A stretch of DNA of 64,000 bases from Neospora caninum Liverpool (GCF_000208865.1 NC_018389.1:310001-374000), one strand, 5' to 3'. Numbered from the stretch's first letter, positions 1-12,749 are shown. A program made the numbers and translations. The notes: a model not told the origin generated them from the letters alone.

Positions 1-1795
1 ATGAGAACAAAGCGGACGGCTCTTCTTCGGAACAACGGGCGAGCACAGAAGTCAAGCAGCCCACAGCGCAGGAAGGATCTTCCAGCGAGCCTACAGCAGA
101 AATCACACCAGCGGAGAGCCAGGAAACTCACGACTCAGATACAGTTGAAAAAGAGTTTCAGACAGACTCGTCATCCGCGAGGGTAGAAATAGGCCAAGGG
201 ACGCGTGCGGAACAGGCTGGGGGTTCTGCAGAGGAAACTTATCAAGGTGGGTCCACGGAAGAACTTCCGCCTGGCACGAGCCAAGAAGAGTATACGGACG
301 ATATCTACGAACGGGATGCGATTCCGTCGGACGCGTTTGAGCAGTGGGAGACAGCATATGACATCCCTGACCAACTAAGAAGAAGGATTGAAGGTGATGA
401 TCCCCTATACTATAATCTCGTGATTGAAGAAAGGTTCTATTTGATGGAGCCACCATTTGGGGTGCGCGCGGGACACACACAAGAAGAGTCAGAAGAGGGT
501 GGTCAACTGCTGAGGGAAGAAGATACGCACACAGCATCTGGAGATGTTCCTGCACAGAAAAATGGGGTCTATGCTATGTGCTACGCCCGAACTGAAGACG
601 AAATCTGGCAACGCTGCGCGGAAGCCAGTGACGCAGCAGAAGGGGTCTACATTCAAATGCATGAAATGTTGGATTTCGGGCGCCTCGTAGATCCGGATGA
701 AGCTGACCCGTCAACCGTGACCGCCGCACTGGCAGACGACCACTATCGTCGATCTATCCGTGATTTGGGAGTTTCGTGGTTCGCAACGATCAAGGAAATG
801 AAGGCCTCGACGGGTCTCAAGGTCGCCGGTATTTGGTTCGGCCCTCCGGACTTCGACAAGATCGATTCAATTCTCAAAGAAAATCCAGGTGTCTTTGAGG
901 GTGTCTATGTTGACTGGGAAGATGGCGTGGGAGCCTGCGTCGACAAGGTATGCCAGAACAACGAACCTTGGGCTCCGCTCTTGAAGTTCACAAAACAATG
1001 GCAATGGTGTCACGCAGGATAACCAACACACGGCCCAGAATTCGCCCGCGCGGTCACCGCGTGACCAAGCGAAATTTCTGCGTCATGGTGTGGCAACACT
1101 ATTTTTTTCATGCTGTTCGCTCTGGGATGCGGTATCGCTTTTTGTTGCAGCTTGAACGCCCGCCTCGGACGACCGCGGCCGGTGAGCCCACTGCGTGGGC
1201 TGAGAATCCAGGTTTCTTCTTTCGATACTACATGGGAGGCCAAGATGCAAACACTTGTGTACTCGAAGATATGTCACCGTACTCTTTCGACAGCTACGTA
1301 CGAGCTGATAGAGGTGAGCGACTCTTCTCTCCATTGGAAGGTTTACCCGCATGAATTGCGTTTTCGTGAATGAGACACAAAATCACATCCCGAACGCAAA
1401 CCCCTGCTTTTTTGATCCAGGGCAGTCGCCGAAAAGAACAGCTGCGTGTGATTGCAGTTTGTTGCGCCAAATGCAAAACCTTCAGGAGAGTGTCGAGTTC
1501 GCTTCTATCGGTAAAACCGACGTCGTTCTATGCGTGTTTTGGCGACTTGCGCTCTTCCGCAGAAATGAAAGTTCCTGAGGAGTGGGTGCCTAACTTCCCT
1601 TGCTTCGCCGGCCACCAAGGACGATGCTACCGAGCCTTCAGAGCCAGTATTGCAGACAGCTGTGACGCCACACAACAAAGGTTTATGTTTGCGCCTTACG
1701 AGAGAACTTCCGATAAACTACTGGCCATGTTTAAAGAAGGCTGCAGGGCTGTCGGCTACGAAGTCCCTCCACACGATCTCGTTCAGTACGTTTAG
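1..1795 (+). CDS. Gene A: secreted cysteine-rich protein of unknown function, paralogue of gene B; 5' end outside window
   Basis: Three exons fit: 1-947 (open from base 3, so it begins before the window), 1151-1313 and 1458-1795 with stop TAG. Donors are AAG|GTATGC and GAG|GTGAGC; acceptors are TTGCAG and ATTGCAG; phases 0 and 1 match. The first ~135 residues are acidic and low in complexity. A compact domain follows, containing GIWFGPPDFDK and VYVDWEDGVGAC. Exon 2 carries RYYMGGQDANTC and exon 3 carries FPCFAGHQGRCYR. Cysteine spacing, both exon junctions and the 163-nt length of exon 2 are the same as in gene B, so the model is well supported by homology. Exon 3 is 21 codons longer than in B, just after the CCAKC motif. 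I do not recognise the family. The VDWED segment loosely recalls the DxxDxDxE strand of GH18 glycosidases, but two of its acidic positions are replaced. The paired cysteines suggest an extracellular or vacuolar protein. Confidence 0.72.
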
Positions 1796-2647
1796 CGCCT
1801 CCCAGACGAGACAGTTTCTACCGGGAAAACGGCCAACCTGTTGGCATACGCCAATGGCTTTGTTGGGGCGGGCTCGACAAACAGGAATGCAGTCATCTGT
1901 GTTGTATGAGTCTCCCTCCTCCCTCGCTCATGTCGCCAGCGCGGGCGACGGTTCCATTTTAAACGTCTCCCGGCGCCTCTGTGGACGTGCCACTGTCAAA
2001 CCACTACCCGGCTCAGTACTTGCTAGCCTGTCGAGCTCCACCACACAGTTTAACCTTTGTTTGAGTCGCCGCAGCTCCTCGTCGAGCCGCCGCATTTAGC
2101 GATTCGCTACGGTTCCGCAGCGAATTTGACTCATCTGTACGCTGGCGCTTAGTCAGCTGCCGTCAGCTCTTCCATGGGACAGTTAAGACAAGCAAAGACG
2201 CTCGCCGTTTGTGTGGTAGTTTCGGCACGAATGCGAATACAGAAAAACTCTGCATGTACGTAGTCGTTGTTAGTAAGGTAGTCGGAAGCTTCTTTTCGCG
2301 TAGCTTTACGCAATACAGATAACGGCCAGCGATTATTCCAAATACACCAACGCCAGTCGATGGAGAAGCTTTCCCTGCCATCTGTGTTTGCACACGGAAA
2401 TGCCTGGACTGTCATTTCGTGTAGCACTCGAAGGTGCGTGTTTGATGCGAAAATGCATTTTATGTCATTTTTCTCTGTGCCGTGGAAAACTGCCAAGCAT
2501 CCATACTCCCATCGCACGAACAACACTGCGTGGATTGGTCACACTCGAGGACCATTGCCTGACCCACGTTTCACTGGCATGTCAAGCACAGGCGAGCTGC
2601 TTTAAAAACGTCTTTCCATTCTGTGTGTTGTGGTAAAAGCGATAATC
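1796..2647. other. Intergenic region between convergent genes A and B
   Basis: This 850-bp stretch holds the 3' ends of both genes. The open frames in it are short and unrelated to either gene or to known families. I see no RNA gene or repeat. Confidence 0.5.
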
Positions 2648-5160
2648 TTATATAGCCATTATAAGATCGTGAGGTGGAAGCTCTCGTCCAAGCGCTGCGC
2701 AAGTGTCATTTAGGAGGATCCTCATACTCTCAGAAGCCCGATCGAATGGAGCAAAGACATATCTCTGCTTCTCGGCGTTGCAGGCATCTTCAGCATACTT
2801 AGTAATAGCTCGATAACACCGTCCTTCGAAGCCGCCAAAACACGGGAAGGTTAGATCCCATCCCGATGGTGGTCGGATCTCTGAGTTAAAGGAGGACATG
2901 AAGCAAGCGGCACAACGGGCATCTGGCAACATGGAATACATTTTTTCGTGCTATTGTTTAACAGCAAATCCATTCTTAAGGGGAGCCCGGAAAGACGGAA
3001 TAGGAAATCTGGTTTTGGAGTGTGTAGGCCTAGTACTTTTAGAACGCGCTTTCTGTCATCTTGCCGAGGTCGAAAAAAAAAACGGATTTCGATAGAAACC
3101 ATCAAGTCTTTTAGCGGCAGGCCAGCTGCTTACGCTTCATGACTTGCTTCACATGGGTACGCCTTTTCTTGCTTTCGAGACTTCATGCAAACTGACATCG
3201 AATGTAACCCTGTTCTGTTTCATGGCTTGAACGATTTGAAGATGCCGTTGTGTAAATAAAGATGTACAGGACATCCACACGGGAATCGACCTTGCTTGCA
3301 CAACAAGTACAGTCAATCAGCAAACCGTGTTCGCCGGGCTTTACATAACGATGTGCGAAATTGGAAACAGTCTTCGTATTAACGCCTCCACTCGCGTTTT
3401 TGTATACAGTCATAATGCTTAAAAAGCACAGCACTTGCCTCTGAGGTTGTTGTTGACGAAAGGCTCTGCTGTATAAGGTGTCCGGTCGGGCAGGCGGCAG
3501 GTGTTCACATCTTGTCCTCCAGCGTAATAGCGCATGAAAAAGGATTTGTTCCACCATCCGTTTTGACGTCCGTTCCTGTTGAAACGAGGTGGCCTTTTAA
3601 GCTGTGAGTCAGTTTTAAGCACACAGAAACATCCGGTTTGCCCGTGTTACGCTGGAAACCGTTCATTGCTGGGCAAGCGGTCATGATAGCTCTCCACACT
3701 GATACTGCATCTGTCAGATGGCAGAAACCCAGTATTTGCTGCAGTGAAGGAGTTTGTGTCTAAGATCTCAGTTGACTTCGCAGGTCAACTGAGGCACCCT
3801 CCCGCGGCAGGCATTACTTTTGTCGCGCTCTGGCTATCTAATTGGAACTGCCCCCTGAAGTAGATACTGTACAGAGCAGGTGTACATTTCCTAAGGTCAT
3901 TTATGCAAGTGCTCTCCAAAAGTCATACAAACGCAGACAATAAGGGCATGTGACAGTTTGCCAGCCCGCCCGACATACCTTGCTCATGCAAGCCCCTTCT
4001 CCAGAGTCCCAGTCCACAAGAAATCCGTCGAATAGGCCGGGGTATTTGCTGAGAACCTCACTCATCCGATCAAAATCTGGAGGCCCGAACCACAGGCCTC
4101 CGACGCGAAGGCGGGTACGATTCTTGAGTTCAGCGATAGTTTGAAACCATTCAGAAGTAAAATCCTGGCGCGCAGCTTTGTAGTGTTGAGGGGGAATAGA
4201 AACTGCTTGAACCGCTGGGTTCCCAATCTCGGCGTTGGTGTGGCGACTGAAATCTGTCATATTCACAATCGGAATGTACACTCCGACTCCCAGAGTGGCA
4301 GCCTGAGCGCAGCGCTCCAAGAGATCTGCTTGCTCAGTCGTATAGCAATACGAGAAGACCCCATTGTTTTCCTGGACGACTGTCAAAGGTTTTCCGGCAT
4401 CCGATGGGAGAAGTCCACTGCGATCAATTGGAAGTTCGTCTACTTCTCCACGTGCCCGTCTTTCTTCCATAAGCACGTAATCATAATAATCGATATTGGT
4501 TCCCGGTATCACACGACGGTATTGTTGAGGCATATGGTATTGGAAATCAAACTCCTCGTGCTCTGGCTCTTCCCAGTCATCGTCCCCCTCGACTGATTCT
4601 TCGGCATCCCCCGAACCTGGGAAAGTGTCATCCTCTTCTGCCATGGCTTCGTCCGCCTTCTCTTCAAAAGCGCCTTCCCGTAGGCCACTGCCTCCTTGGC
4701 GATTCGTCCCTGTCCTTGTTTTCCGCCCTTCTTGCTGGTTGTCGTCGTCCGCCTCGTCGAGAGAAGTCGGCAACACGCCATTACCACCTGCGTAGCGAAA
4801 GACTTCCTCTTCACCATCTCGCGCGGGATAGTCCGACTGGTTCCCCACTTTTTCGCTGGTGCCGTTCACCTGGCCTGCACCATAATCGGCATCGTCTGCA
4901 TCTGCATAAGGGAGAATGCCACCGCGCATTAAAGGGCGTTCTGGCCTCGCGGGAGACTCAGACGATCCTACCTCAGCGGCAGTCACCTCCCATATCGCCA
5001 CGGAGCTTCCTAGGCGACCGTCGCTTGGGTACGAGGACGATACGGCGGCGAAAGCAACGCACGCCAAAAAAGTCCTCTTGAAAGTAGGACGCCGGTTAAG
5101 CACATCCGACGCTATCCACAGAGGTGATCGACCGTTTCGAATCCCCCTAGCGGCATTCAT
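2648..5160 (-). CDS. Gene B: secreted cysteine-rich protein of unknown function, 539 aa, paralogue of gene A
   Basis: Exons on the minus strand are 5160-3979, 3601-3439 and 2922-2648 (1620 nt with stop, 539 aa). The ATG at 5160 gives a basic N-terminus and then the hydrophobic stretch TFLACVAFAAVSSSYP (about residues 26-42), a likely signal peptide or signal anchor. Residues about 65-220 are acidic and disordered. The conserved domain starts near residue 265 and includes GLWFGPPDFDRM and FDGFLVDWDSG (D378, D383, W384, D385). Exon 2 has RYYAGGQDVNTC; exon 3 has RCAAC, FPCFGG and GRCYRA. Intron 1 uses AAG|GTATGT. Intron 2 uses GAG|GCAAGT, a GC donor, at the exact place where gene A has GAG|GTGAGC; acceptors are CACAG and GCCAG. 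The tail-to-tail placement implies an inverted duplication. The TIM-barrel-like strand motif is only suggestive and no enzymatic function is established. Confidence 0.78.
3437..3438 (-). other. Non-canonical GC splice donor of gene B intron 2
   Basis: On the minus strand the exon end reads GAG|GCAAGT. This is the textbook context of GC-AG introns, and it is the only junction that keeps exon 2 at 163 nt and in phase, as in gene A. Using a nearby GT would break the alignment with the paralogue. Confidence 0.65.
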
Positions 5161-6578
5161 CCTCGCGCCAGACCCGTGGAATCTACGGCAGACAGCGTTG
5201 ATATTTTTAGCGCGTTTAATGTCCTTATGTTGAAAAATTGAGACTACACCATGCAGATGCCGCTAGGCTCTCGCATGCTCGCGCTCCGGCCAGTAATGGA
5301 GAGATTAAAAATCTTAGTACAACTCCGCGACGCTTCCTCTTGTTCCGCCCACGTCGTGTCGCTGCAGTGGCTTTGTTACGCTTACTCGGTAAGACAGCAA
5401 GGCAAAATAGCCTAGTCACACTGCTTGGACTGGCAATCAGTGACGACAGTTCTGAATGATTGCCTCCGCGTGCCTCAGCTCGAAATTTTCCAAGTGCGCG
5501 ATCTCTAAGCCGTGCAGGCTCGCCTACCTCAACATGTTGTCGAGAACCAGCTAAACGACTGAGGCTACTTGATCGCTTGCCCGAAGATACTCGTGTACGA
5601 CGACTGGCCTATCATCTAACGCTAACTGAGGAGGCGAAAACAGCAAAGCGATAAGGCTTGAGAGAAAACGGAACCGTTCCGAATCTGTGTAGATCAACAG
5701 AATTGATGTGAACTGGCGTAGTCGTGGTTACATCCTTCTGAATACGAGACACAGTCGTATTTTCACTGGACAGGGATGCTGCGATGCTACCGACTCTGCA
5801 GTACTTGGATCAATATTGGAATACTTGTTTCCCAGGTGCTCAAAAACGGCCTTCGCGGAATCTCTCCATCTGGCTGTTTGATGCCGCCTACGAACGAGCT
5901 TCCTCCCACTTCACTGGATGCTCTTTTGGAACTGATCCAGTGAAACACGGCGTCGCAGACACCCACACCAGCGACACGTCGACTTTTTCAGCATCAGTAA
6001 CCCATTCTGCTTGAAGAGAAAGTTCCTCAATTTGCTGTGGCGCTGGCCGTGAACGCCATTCCTGAAGTGTTTGTGCTCAGCAATTGCTTGCTAACCGCCC
6101 CCAGGCAGTCAGCGGCAGAACCGAAATGTTTTTTGACCGCGGTACTCGCACCGCTCCGATTGTTTCTGCGTCACAGGTATCTTTTCAAAGACATGATCCC
6201 TGTTTTCACACTGCCGGTTCTCCTCGATCTTATGTCATCCCGCGCCGCTACACTGTCGAAAAAAAAGTCTTCTAATGCGCCCTTACGTGACCTTGCTCCT
6301 GGCTCGACTAGGGCTAATTATCTCAAAATCGTTTGTCAACTATGCAGCAACATTGCTCCCCAGGAAGTGTCTTACAGTTGTCTGTTTTTTCCCTGAACCT
6401 TTCATTTTTTTCAGCTTTCGTTGTTTCACTTCATTGTGAGTTTGAGTGAAAAGTGTGCGGCACTTGAGCGATGGCGTGTTTGAACACCGTATATTGACCG
6501 ACACCTCGCAGCGCCAGAAACACGAGGAAACTACTGAAACGAGAAACCGAGACACCGGCAGAGGTTTGAGAGCAAAGA
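5161..6578. other. Divergent intergenic region, likely bidirectional promoter for gene B and the ENT gene
   Basis: The start codons of gene B (-) and the nucleoside transporter (+) face away from each other across 1.4 kb. No open frame here looks coding and I see no repeat. It probably holds both promoters and 5' UTRs. I found no clear WGAGACG-type element. Confidence 0.45.
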
Positions 6579-9500
6579 ATGGACAACAGCAACAGAGATG
6601 AGACAGCCATGGATGCCGTCGTGGCTGTCGGGGCAGGGGAAGAGCATATCGGTGGGAGGCTGAATGTACGGGATGACGACGACCGCAAGCGGCGTGAGGC
6701 GATGCTCATGAGGAGGCTCTTTCTTTTACTTGGAATATGCACGACTATGCCATGGAATAGCTTGCTGACGAGCTTACCGATTTTCACCCTTACGTATTTC
6801 CCAATGTACAAATGGGGGACATGGAGGTGAGCGTCCAGCGATAACAGCGGTGTAGTGTACTGAGGTTCGTGCGGTTGTTCACCCACAGAGCATTTTGTCC
6901 ATACAAACGGTTTTTGCTTGGTGGTTTCGACCACTGTCAAACGCCAGCACATAGGGCCCAGGCGGAAATCAACCTGCCGCGTGCAGTTCATGCAACCTGT
7001 CTACGCACTGGAGACGATAACTGTATATATCTGTACGGCTACGTAAAAATATATGAATGCTCGGAGTCGCTGGTTCCAGCAAGTTCAGTTGGTGTGAAAA
7101 GAATTACTCGTAAATCGGCACAACATGGACATTTTTATGAATCCATGTAGATACAGATCTGGTTCTGGCTACGACATGATCTTTAAATCCCGGTATGATC
7201 GACTAGTGACAGACGCTTCTCATGCAATTCGCTGCCATGTCTCTCTTTTTCGTTCAGCGCTCAGATCAACTCAGCAGCCCTCCTGCTGATCCAGCCTTTA
7301 CTTGGGTGGGTGATGCCACGTATTTCTCTGGCTTCCTGTTACCTGTCTTCGCTCGGAGCTCTGCTGGTGGCAACAGTCCTCGTGCCATTATTCGGCTATT
7401 TGTTCCAGGCGACGTTTCTTGGATTCGCTATATGCCTATCCGCTCTCTTCGTTCTTGCCGCAGCAGGTGCATTTCTGCAGGCTACAGCTTTCAGTAAGTG
7501 TGTCCAGCTGCCGCACTTCCTCTGGAATGAGAGCTTAGGGCTGTCTCGCAGTGCTGCATCATCGGGCAAGACAAAACTTCAAAGGCAGAAGTGTATATTT
7601 CTAATTAGATGCCAGGGGACAAAAAAACAGAAATCCCGCGGATTATGTGGCTGCAGGTCATCTCAAGGTGTTGGCTATCTTCGCCTGTGTCAATCGTGTA
7701 GTAGCTTAGAGTTGTTTCCGAAATCACGCCGTCTGTGGAACGGGTGTCTCCCAGCAGATTTTACTCGACAATGACGGAGTTGTCCTGGTTGCTTGCGTCT
7801 CCGAAACCTGTTTCAAAAACAAAGAAACGTCATTGCCCACGCATCGTTTTAGAGGAAGAGCAGTGCTTGTGCACCGTGCTGTTCAGTATATTGCAGATCC
7901 TGCCATTTGATAGTTGGACTGTCAGGAACGTTGTAGCCATTTTCGAGCAGTTGATTTAGTTTAAGCATCGGACTAAGCCGATAATCAGACGTAAGGTAAA
8001 GACTCGTTTTTACGGACGAGACACCGACCTCCCTCTATCCGAATTCCAGGTTTTCTGTGTGTCTCCCTCTTTTTGTGAATGTTTGTGTTCTTTCTAGTTC
8101 TGGCGGCCTCTGTGACTGACGAGAGGTACCTCTATCAGTTTTTTGTGGGTCAGGCGGCGGCGGGAGTCCTGGCGGCTATTTGTGGTTTTACGCCGTATCT
8201 GATCCGCGAGATTCTTCAACATGGAAGATGGCATGTCACACCCTTAACACATATCCCTGTAGATGCACCACTTAGTCAAGATGCCGGCTCTGCTGCACAG
8301 GCGAGTCCAGAACTCCCTCGTGACAGTGTGTTACCGGACGGCTCGAGAACCCACGATACTGAATATTTGTGGTCTCTGTACAGCTCAAGTCTCGCTTTCA
8401 CTGTCTGTACATGTCTGACTATCATCTGCATCATTTCCTACCGGGCTCTTGGCAAATCGAGACTGTTTTCGGCCCTTCTCGCTCTCCCGGCCTCTTCCCA
8501 GGATACTGAGGAGGTTGTTCCTTTAGTGTCCGACGCCAGTTTGAACGGCCAAGCAGAATCTACCGGGGTCCAAATGTCACAGGCACGCCAGCAGGGGGCG
8601 GATACAGCAAACGAGGCCGGGTTACACGGTCATGAAAGCGAATTGAGGAGGCGAAGTGTCCCAGCCGGCGAGGGATCTGGCGAAGCTACCTCCACCTATA
8701 GTGCACCTCCGGACAAAGCCACGTGGATGGATGAAAGAGTGCGGATCGAGCAAACGAACCTTTTCCTTACTCTCTTTGTCACCGGCCTTGTCTTTCCAGG
8801 TAAGAGCCTGCAGGTTCGAATCTTCGAGAGCCTCAGACAGATGGTTTTAGGCTGAAGATTCGGAACCGGAGCTTCACTGCTTTGAGTATTTGTTCCCTTT
8901 CAGTGTCTCGGTTCTTTTCACGTTTTTTTTCAGCTTTTCCATCGTGCTTGCGTTTGCAGGACACCGCCAAGGCTAGCGTTTCAGCTTTTGGAGCAGCCGT
9001 GTTTTCCCTTCTTGTCTCTCTGCTTGGCGGTTTCCTCTTGCCTGGTTGTTATTTGGGCTTTTATCTTTTGTTCTTTTCTCCTCCTGTGTGTTCCCCTCGG
9101 TTTCCGCCCCTGTTAGCGCACACACAGCCAAACTCTCTTTCTCGATTTCCCCTGGTACCTCTCGTTTTTCCGCACCTCCTTTTCTTCTCGATTTTTTGTC
9201 CCCCTTTCAGCATGCACGGCCGAATGGCGTCCACAAGGTCCCGTTAGTGTATCGACGGCGGGGAATGCCTCCAACGCCACAGTGTGGGCCCTCGTTGTGT
9301 CGGGCTTCACTGCACAACAACTTCAACTTTTTCTGGCTACGTGCTTTCAAGCTGGAGACCTGGTCAGTCGTCTTTTCACGAGGTGGTTCAAGTGTCTTAT
9401 GCTGTCTCCTGAAACGGCGACGGGCGAACAGCTACGTGCGGAGGCAGAAGAGGCCGCCTGCGAAGCTGCAGGCCCGCACCCGTTGCCTTCCTGGATAAAG

Positions 9501-10875
9501 AGAGAAGAGGAAACTGACGAGGAGGAAAGGAGAACAGAAGGGAGCGAGAGCACCAGAGAGCAGACGCAGAGTGGACGAGACACGGAAAGCGAGCGGGAGG
9601 AGCTGCGAACGGGATCCGCGCACTCGCCTCTCACGGTGCCCGTGGTAAGCAATGGAAGAGAGAAGAGGACGAAGAACTCGATGAGCCAAAAGTCCACAAT
9701 CGCGAACTTACAAAAGAAATTGACGGAGGAGAGGACAGAATATGAGAGAAAGTGGGAGCTTGCTGAGAGCGAGAAAGGGGAAAAGTCTGTGTGAAGAAGA
9801 AACATGCAGCAGCGTTTCGAGTGTGTATCACAGTGGGGGGGGGGACCCGAAGCGAGCAGTCTTCACATTTTCTTCTGACCATACTGGGCACAACCCAAAA
9901 CCAAAACGAGAAGAACGTGTAGCTGGTACCAGCGTTTTTTCCACATACTTTCTTCGCATTCGCCGAGGATCGTGTGGTGTCACGTTCATCCTGGAAACCG
10001 TGGAGTATTCTCTCTGAAAAAGGCCAGACTGGTATACCCCGTGGTTGCCTGCTTGTGCGTTCTTTTTTTCTTCTCGTTTTTCTCAGGTTATGCGCGTCAT
10101 GTTCGTGCCCCTATTCATCATTTCCCAGCTCGCCACACTTCCATCCGCAACTCCCCCGCTACCTCCAACGACGGCCTTTGATCTGAAGGCTTCCTCCGGC
10201 AACCCCACGTTTCCTGTCTCTCCTTCCCGTGCTCCGCGGCCCGACCTTTTTTCTTCCTCTCCTAAATCTCCTTCTTCGTTTTTGTCCCTTGCGGCGTCTC
10301 TGACGGACGGCGTTGCATCTCCTCTTGCGTCGGATACCGCCTGGGGCTTCATTCTTCAGCTTCTCTCCCACGATGTTTGTCGTTTGTTTCTGATGCTAGC
10401 TCTGGCAATTAGCAACGGCCTGTACGCAACTGTAGCGGTCCTCAACGCGAACGCTGCTGCAGCTATCGCCGCCCGCCAACTGACGAACCCAGGAGGAAGC
10501 GAGGTTCAGGCAGGCAGAGGCGAGAATGTAGACAGAAGGGAAGACAACGGCGAACAGCAAAAGACGGGCAGAAGAGAGGGACAGGACGAAGACTCTGGAG
10601 ACCTCGGGGGCGGAAGTCCTTCCAGTAGAGAGTCTCTGCTTCGAGAAGAAGACCGAGTGACTCCGCGGCCTCACTCCGCAGCTTCTTTCCCCGGGGACAG
10701 CAGGGAGGGACAGGGTGGATTGCCTCTGAGGCGAAGAAGAAGCGCACTGGAGAGATCAAGTCGAAGGAAGAGACAAGAGGTAGCTTTTGGCACCAATTTC
10801 GGAGTGGTTGCGGGGGTGTGTGCAGGCAGTTGGTGCGGCGCCGCTCTCCAGTTTTTCGTGCCGCGCAGTTGGTAG
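6579..10875 (+). CDS. Equilibrative nucleoside transporter (ENT/SLC29 family), five exons, 802 aa
   Basis: Exons 6579-6826, 7258-7493, 8098-8799, 9211-9644 and 10087-10875 join in phase to 803 codons including TAG. All donors are GT (GAG|GTGAGC, TCA|GTAAGT, CAG|GTAAGA, GTG|GTAAGC) and all acceptors are pyrimidine-AG. TM1 (about residues 45-75) contains the ENT PWN motif. TM7 ends VFPACTAEW, matching the conserved FP after TM7. TM8 contains AGDLVSRLF with D445 and R449, the ENT D-x-x-x-R pair. TM9 reads RVMFVPLF, TM10 LALAISNGLYA, and TM11 is a short glycine-rich segment at the C-terminus. The family moves purine or pyrimidine nucleosides and bases across membranes, and coccidia depend on purine salvage. 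The protein is much longer than usual ENTs (about 400-500 aa), because of charged or Ser/Pro insertions in the TM6-7, TM8-9, TM9-10 and TM10-11 loops. Substrate and membrane location cannot be told. Confidence 0.88.
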
Positions 10876-12749
10876 AGTGTCCCCATCAAGAAGCCAGGCA
10901 CAGACAGACCTCCGAAAGGGAGAAGGCAAGAGGAAGGTGAGGGGAGAAACAGTGAAGAAAGCGGAGATGAGAAGAAAAGCAGAGAAACGAGGAGACGCAG
11001 AGACAAAAACACGGAAAGAGACAGAGGACGGTGGCTTCGAAGGTGATAACGATGATGCAAGAGAACACAAAGAGAAAATGAGAAGGGGAAAGGAGACCGA
11101 GACACGAAACGAGTACCGGAGAAAGAACGACACGGCAGGACAGGAAAGGGGTCGGCTAACGTTGGTAGCAAGGAAAGTACGGCACACGAGGGGTGCTGCA
11201 CATTTGAGACGGGTGTCTCTGTTTCTTAGTGCTGGCCTATTGTTCCCTCGCGCTGGTGACGCTACTTTACGAGTGTACACGCAGACTAGGAGAGAAGGCG
11301 GTAGGGCCCCAGTTCCCTCGGAGGAATGCCCTATTGTGTCTTCTCTCTCGCCGAAGTGCGTCACAGGGTGAACGTCGTTGTTCTGTTTGCATCGACGGGG
11401 CTCGTACCCTGTTTCCTCGCGGGGGCCGGCTGACACTGCTTCCTGCTGGGCAACTGCGAGGCGCCCACTGACTGGTGAACAAAGTCGGTTTGTGCAAAGC
11501 ATGCGGGCGACGCAACAATTAAACTCAGTTGGCAGATTAAAACTCCCGAACAAGCTCCAGGCGGAGCAGCAATGGCTGTGCCCGCGCTCAGTCTTCACCT
11601 ACGTACAACGAAACTGGCATGCGCTGCCAAACGTAAAACCAAACCTTACAGGGGCATGTGCACACGCATGCACACGATGCCTGGGACAAATCCAGTCAGT
11701 AGCGATATCAAATGACACGGGCGGTGGGCGAAGAGAACAGCGTGTGCCTCTTGCCCTCGACGAGAGAACTCCCACTCTCCTCCCTCTCTTTCCTCTTCTG
11801 ACAGATATGAAGAACGAGAGAAAACTGCGTTTTCCACTGCATAGAGTGGGTGCTCCCCGTGTGAAGACACAGACAGTGGAGCTCACACATGGACGCCGTG
11901 GGGGCAAAAATACAGATTGCTGAACTTCATTTTGTCGCCCTCTCTCGTCGCAACGCACGATGGGAAGGTGGAAACGCCTCTCATCGGCGTAAACGCCAGT
12001 ATCTTACGCACGGTGCAATAAACAACGGGAGAGACTCAGGGAGATACAGAGAGGACAAACGGTCGTTTTTCCCCTTGTCCCCCCTTTGAACAATGCCCGA
12101 ATGTACGCCTGTCTTCAAAAACGTGAAAAAAGCATGCTTCATTATCCGGTGACGGGGGCAGCCGTCAGCACATCTACACACACTGAGGTCTGTGCGCAAG
12201 GATGTACCATAATCTTTTTAAATACACAAGATGCGTATCTACTCTACGGAAAAACACGTGGCGTGTCTAGTGGCCTAGTCACATATCTTTCTGCGGGTGT
12301 TTGTTGGCACATACCTACTATCCATACACAGAGATACAAGAGTTCTGCGTGTCAGAATGCGCCTCCTGTTTCACGCTCCACTTCCGCCATGCGCAAAAGA
12401 CACAGAGGCATAAGTACAGCCACAAATACACAAGGCTACACACGCGCCGACACACACGTATTAGCCAAAGCCGTGTATGCATGTGCAGATGTGTATCTCG
12501 TGCCAGGAAGGACGTCAGACTCCTCTGGTCATCTATATTAATACATGGTGTTCAATTGGTTCTCTTTCCGGCCCCTGCCTCCGCGGCTGTATCTTTTCTG
12601 GGCATCTGTTCCGCGTATACAAAACTACATTGATCCATTTTCGACGGGTAATCGAAGCGTGTTTGTAGCGCTTTCTTCCTTGATACAGAGACTGCAAGAG
12701 CTGTTTGTCTTCCGCTGCGTCCACACTAGCCAATTCATCCATCGGTAAG
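10876..12749. other. Convergent intergenic region
   Basis: This is 1.9 kb between the stop of the ENT gene (+) and the stop of the next gene (-). The long minus frame at 10756-11598 is low-complexity Ser/Leu/Pro, the complement of purine-rich DNA, and I do not treat it as a gene. No RNA gene was recognised. Confidence 0.5.

Noticed and set aside
1..186. Frame starting at base 1
   Set aside because: It is out of frame with gene A exon 1, whose acidic reading frame (from base 3) runs straight into the domain shared with gene B.
8882..9247. Frame in the ENT gene between exons 3 and 4
   Set aside because: It is hydrophobic and could mimic a membrane exon. Joining 8799 to 9211 in phase restores the ENT FPA motif after TM7, so this is intron.
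10756..11598. 280-codon minus-strand frame downstream of the ENT gene
   Set aside because: Ser/Leu/Phe low complexity from purine-rich DNA; it overlaps the ENT 3' end and shows no domain or paralogue.
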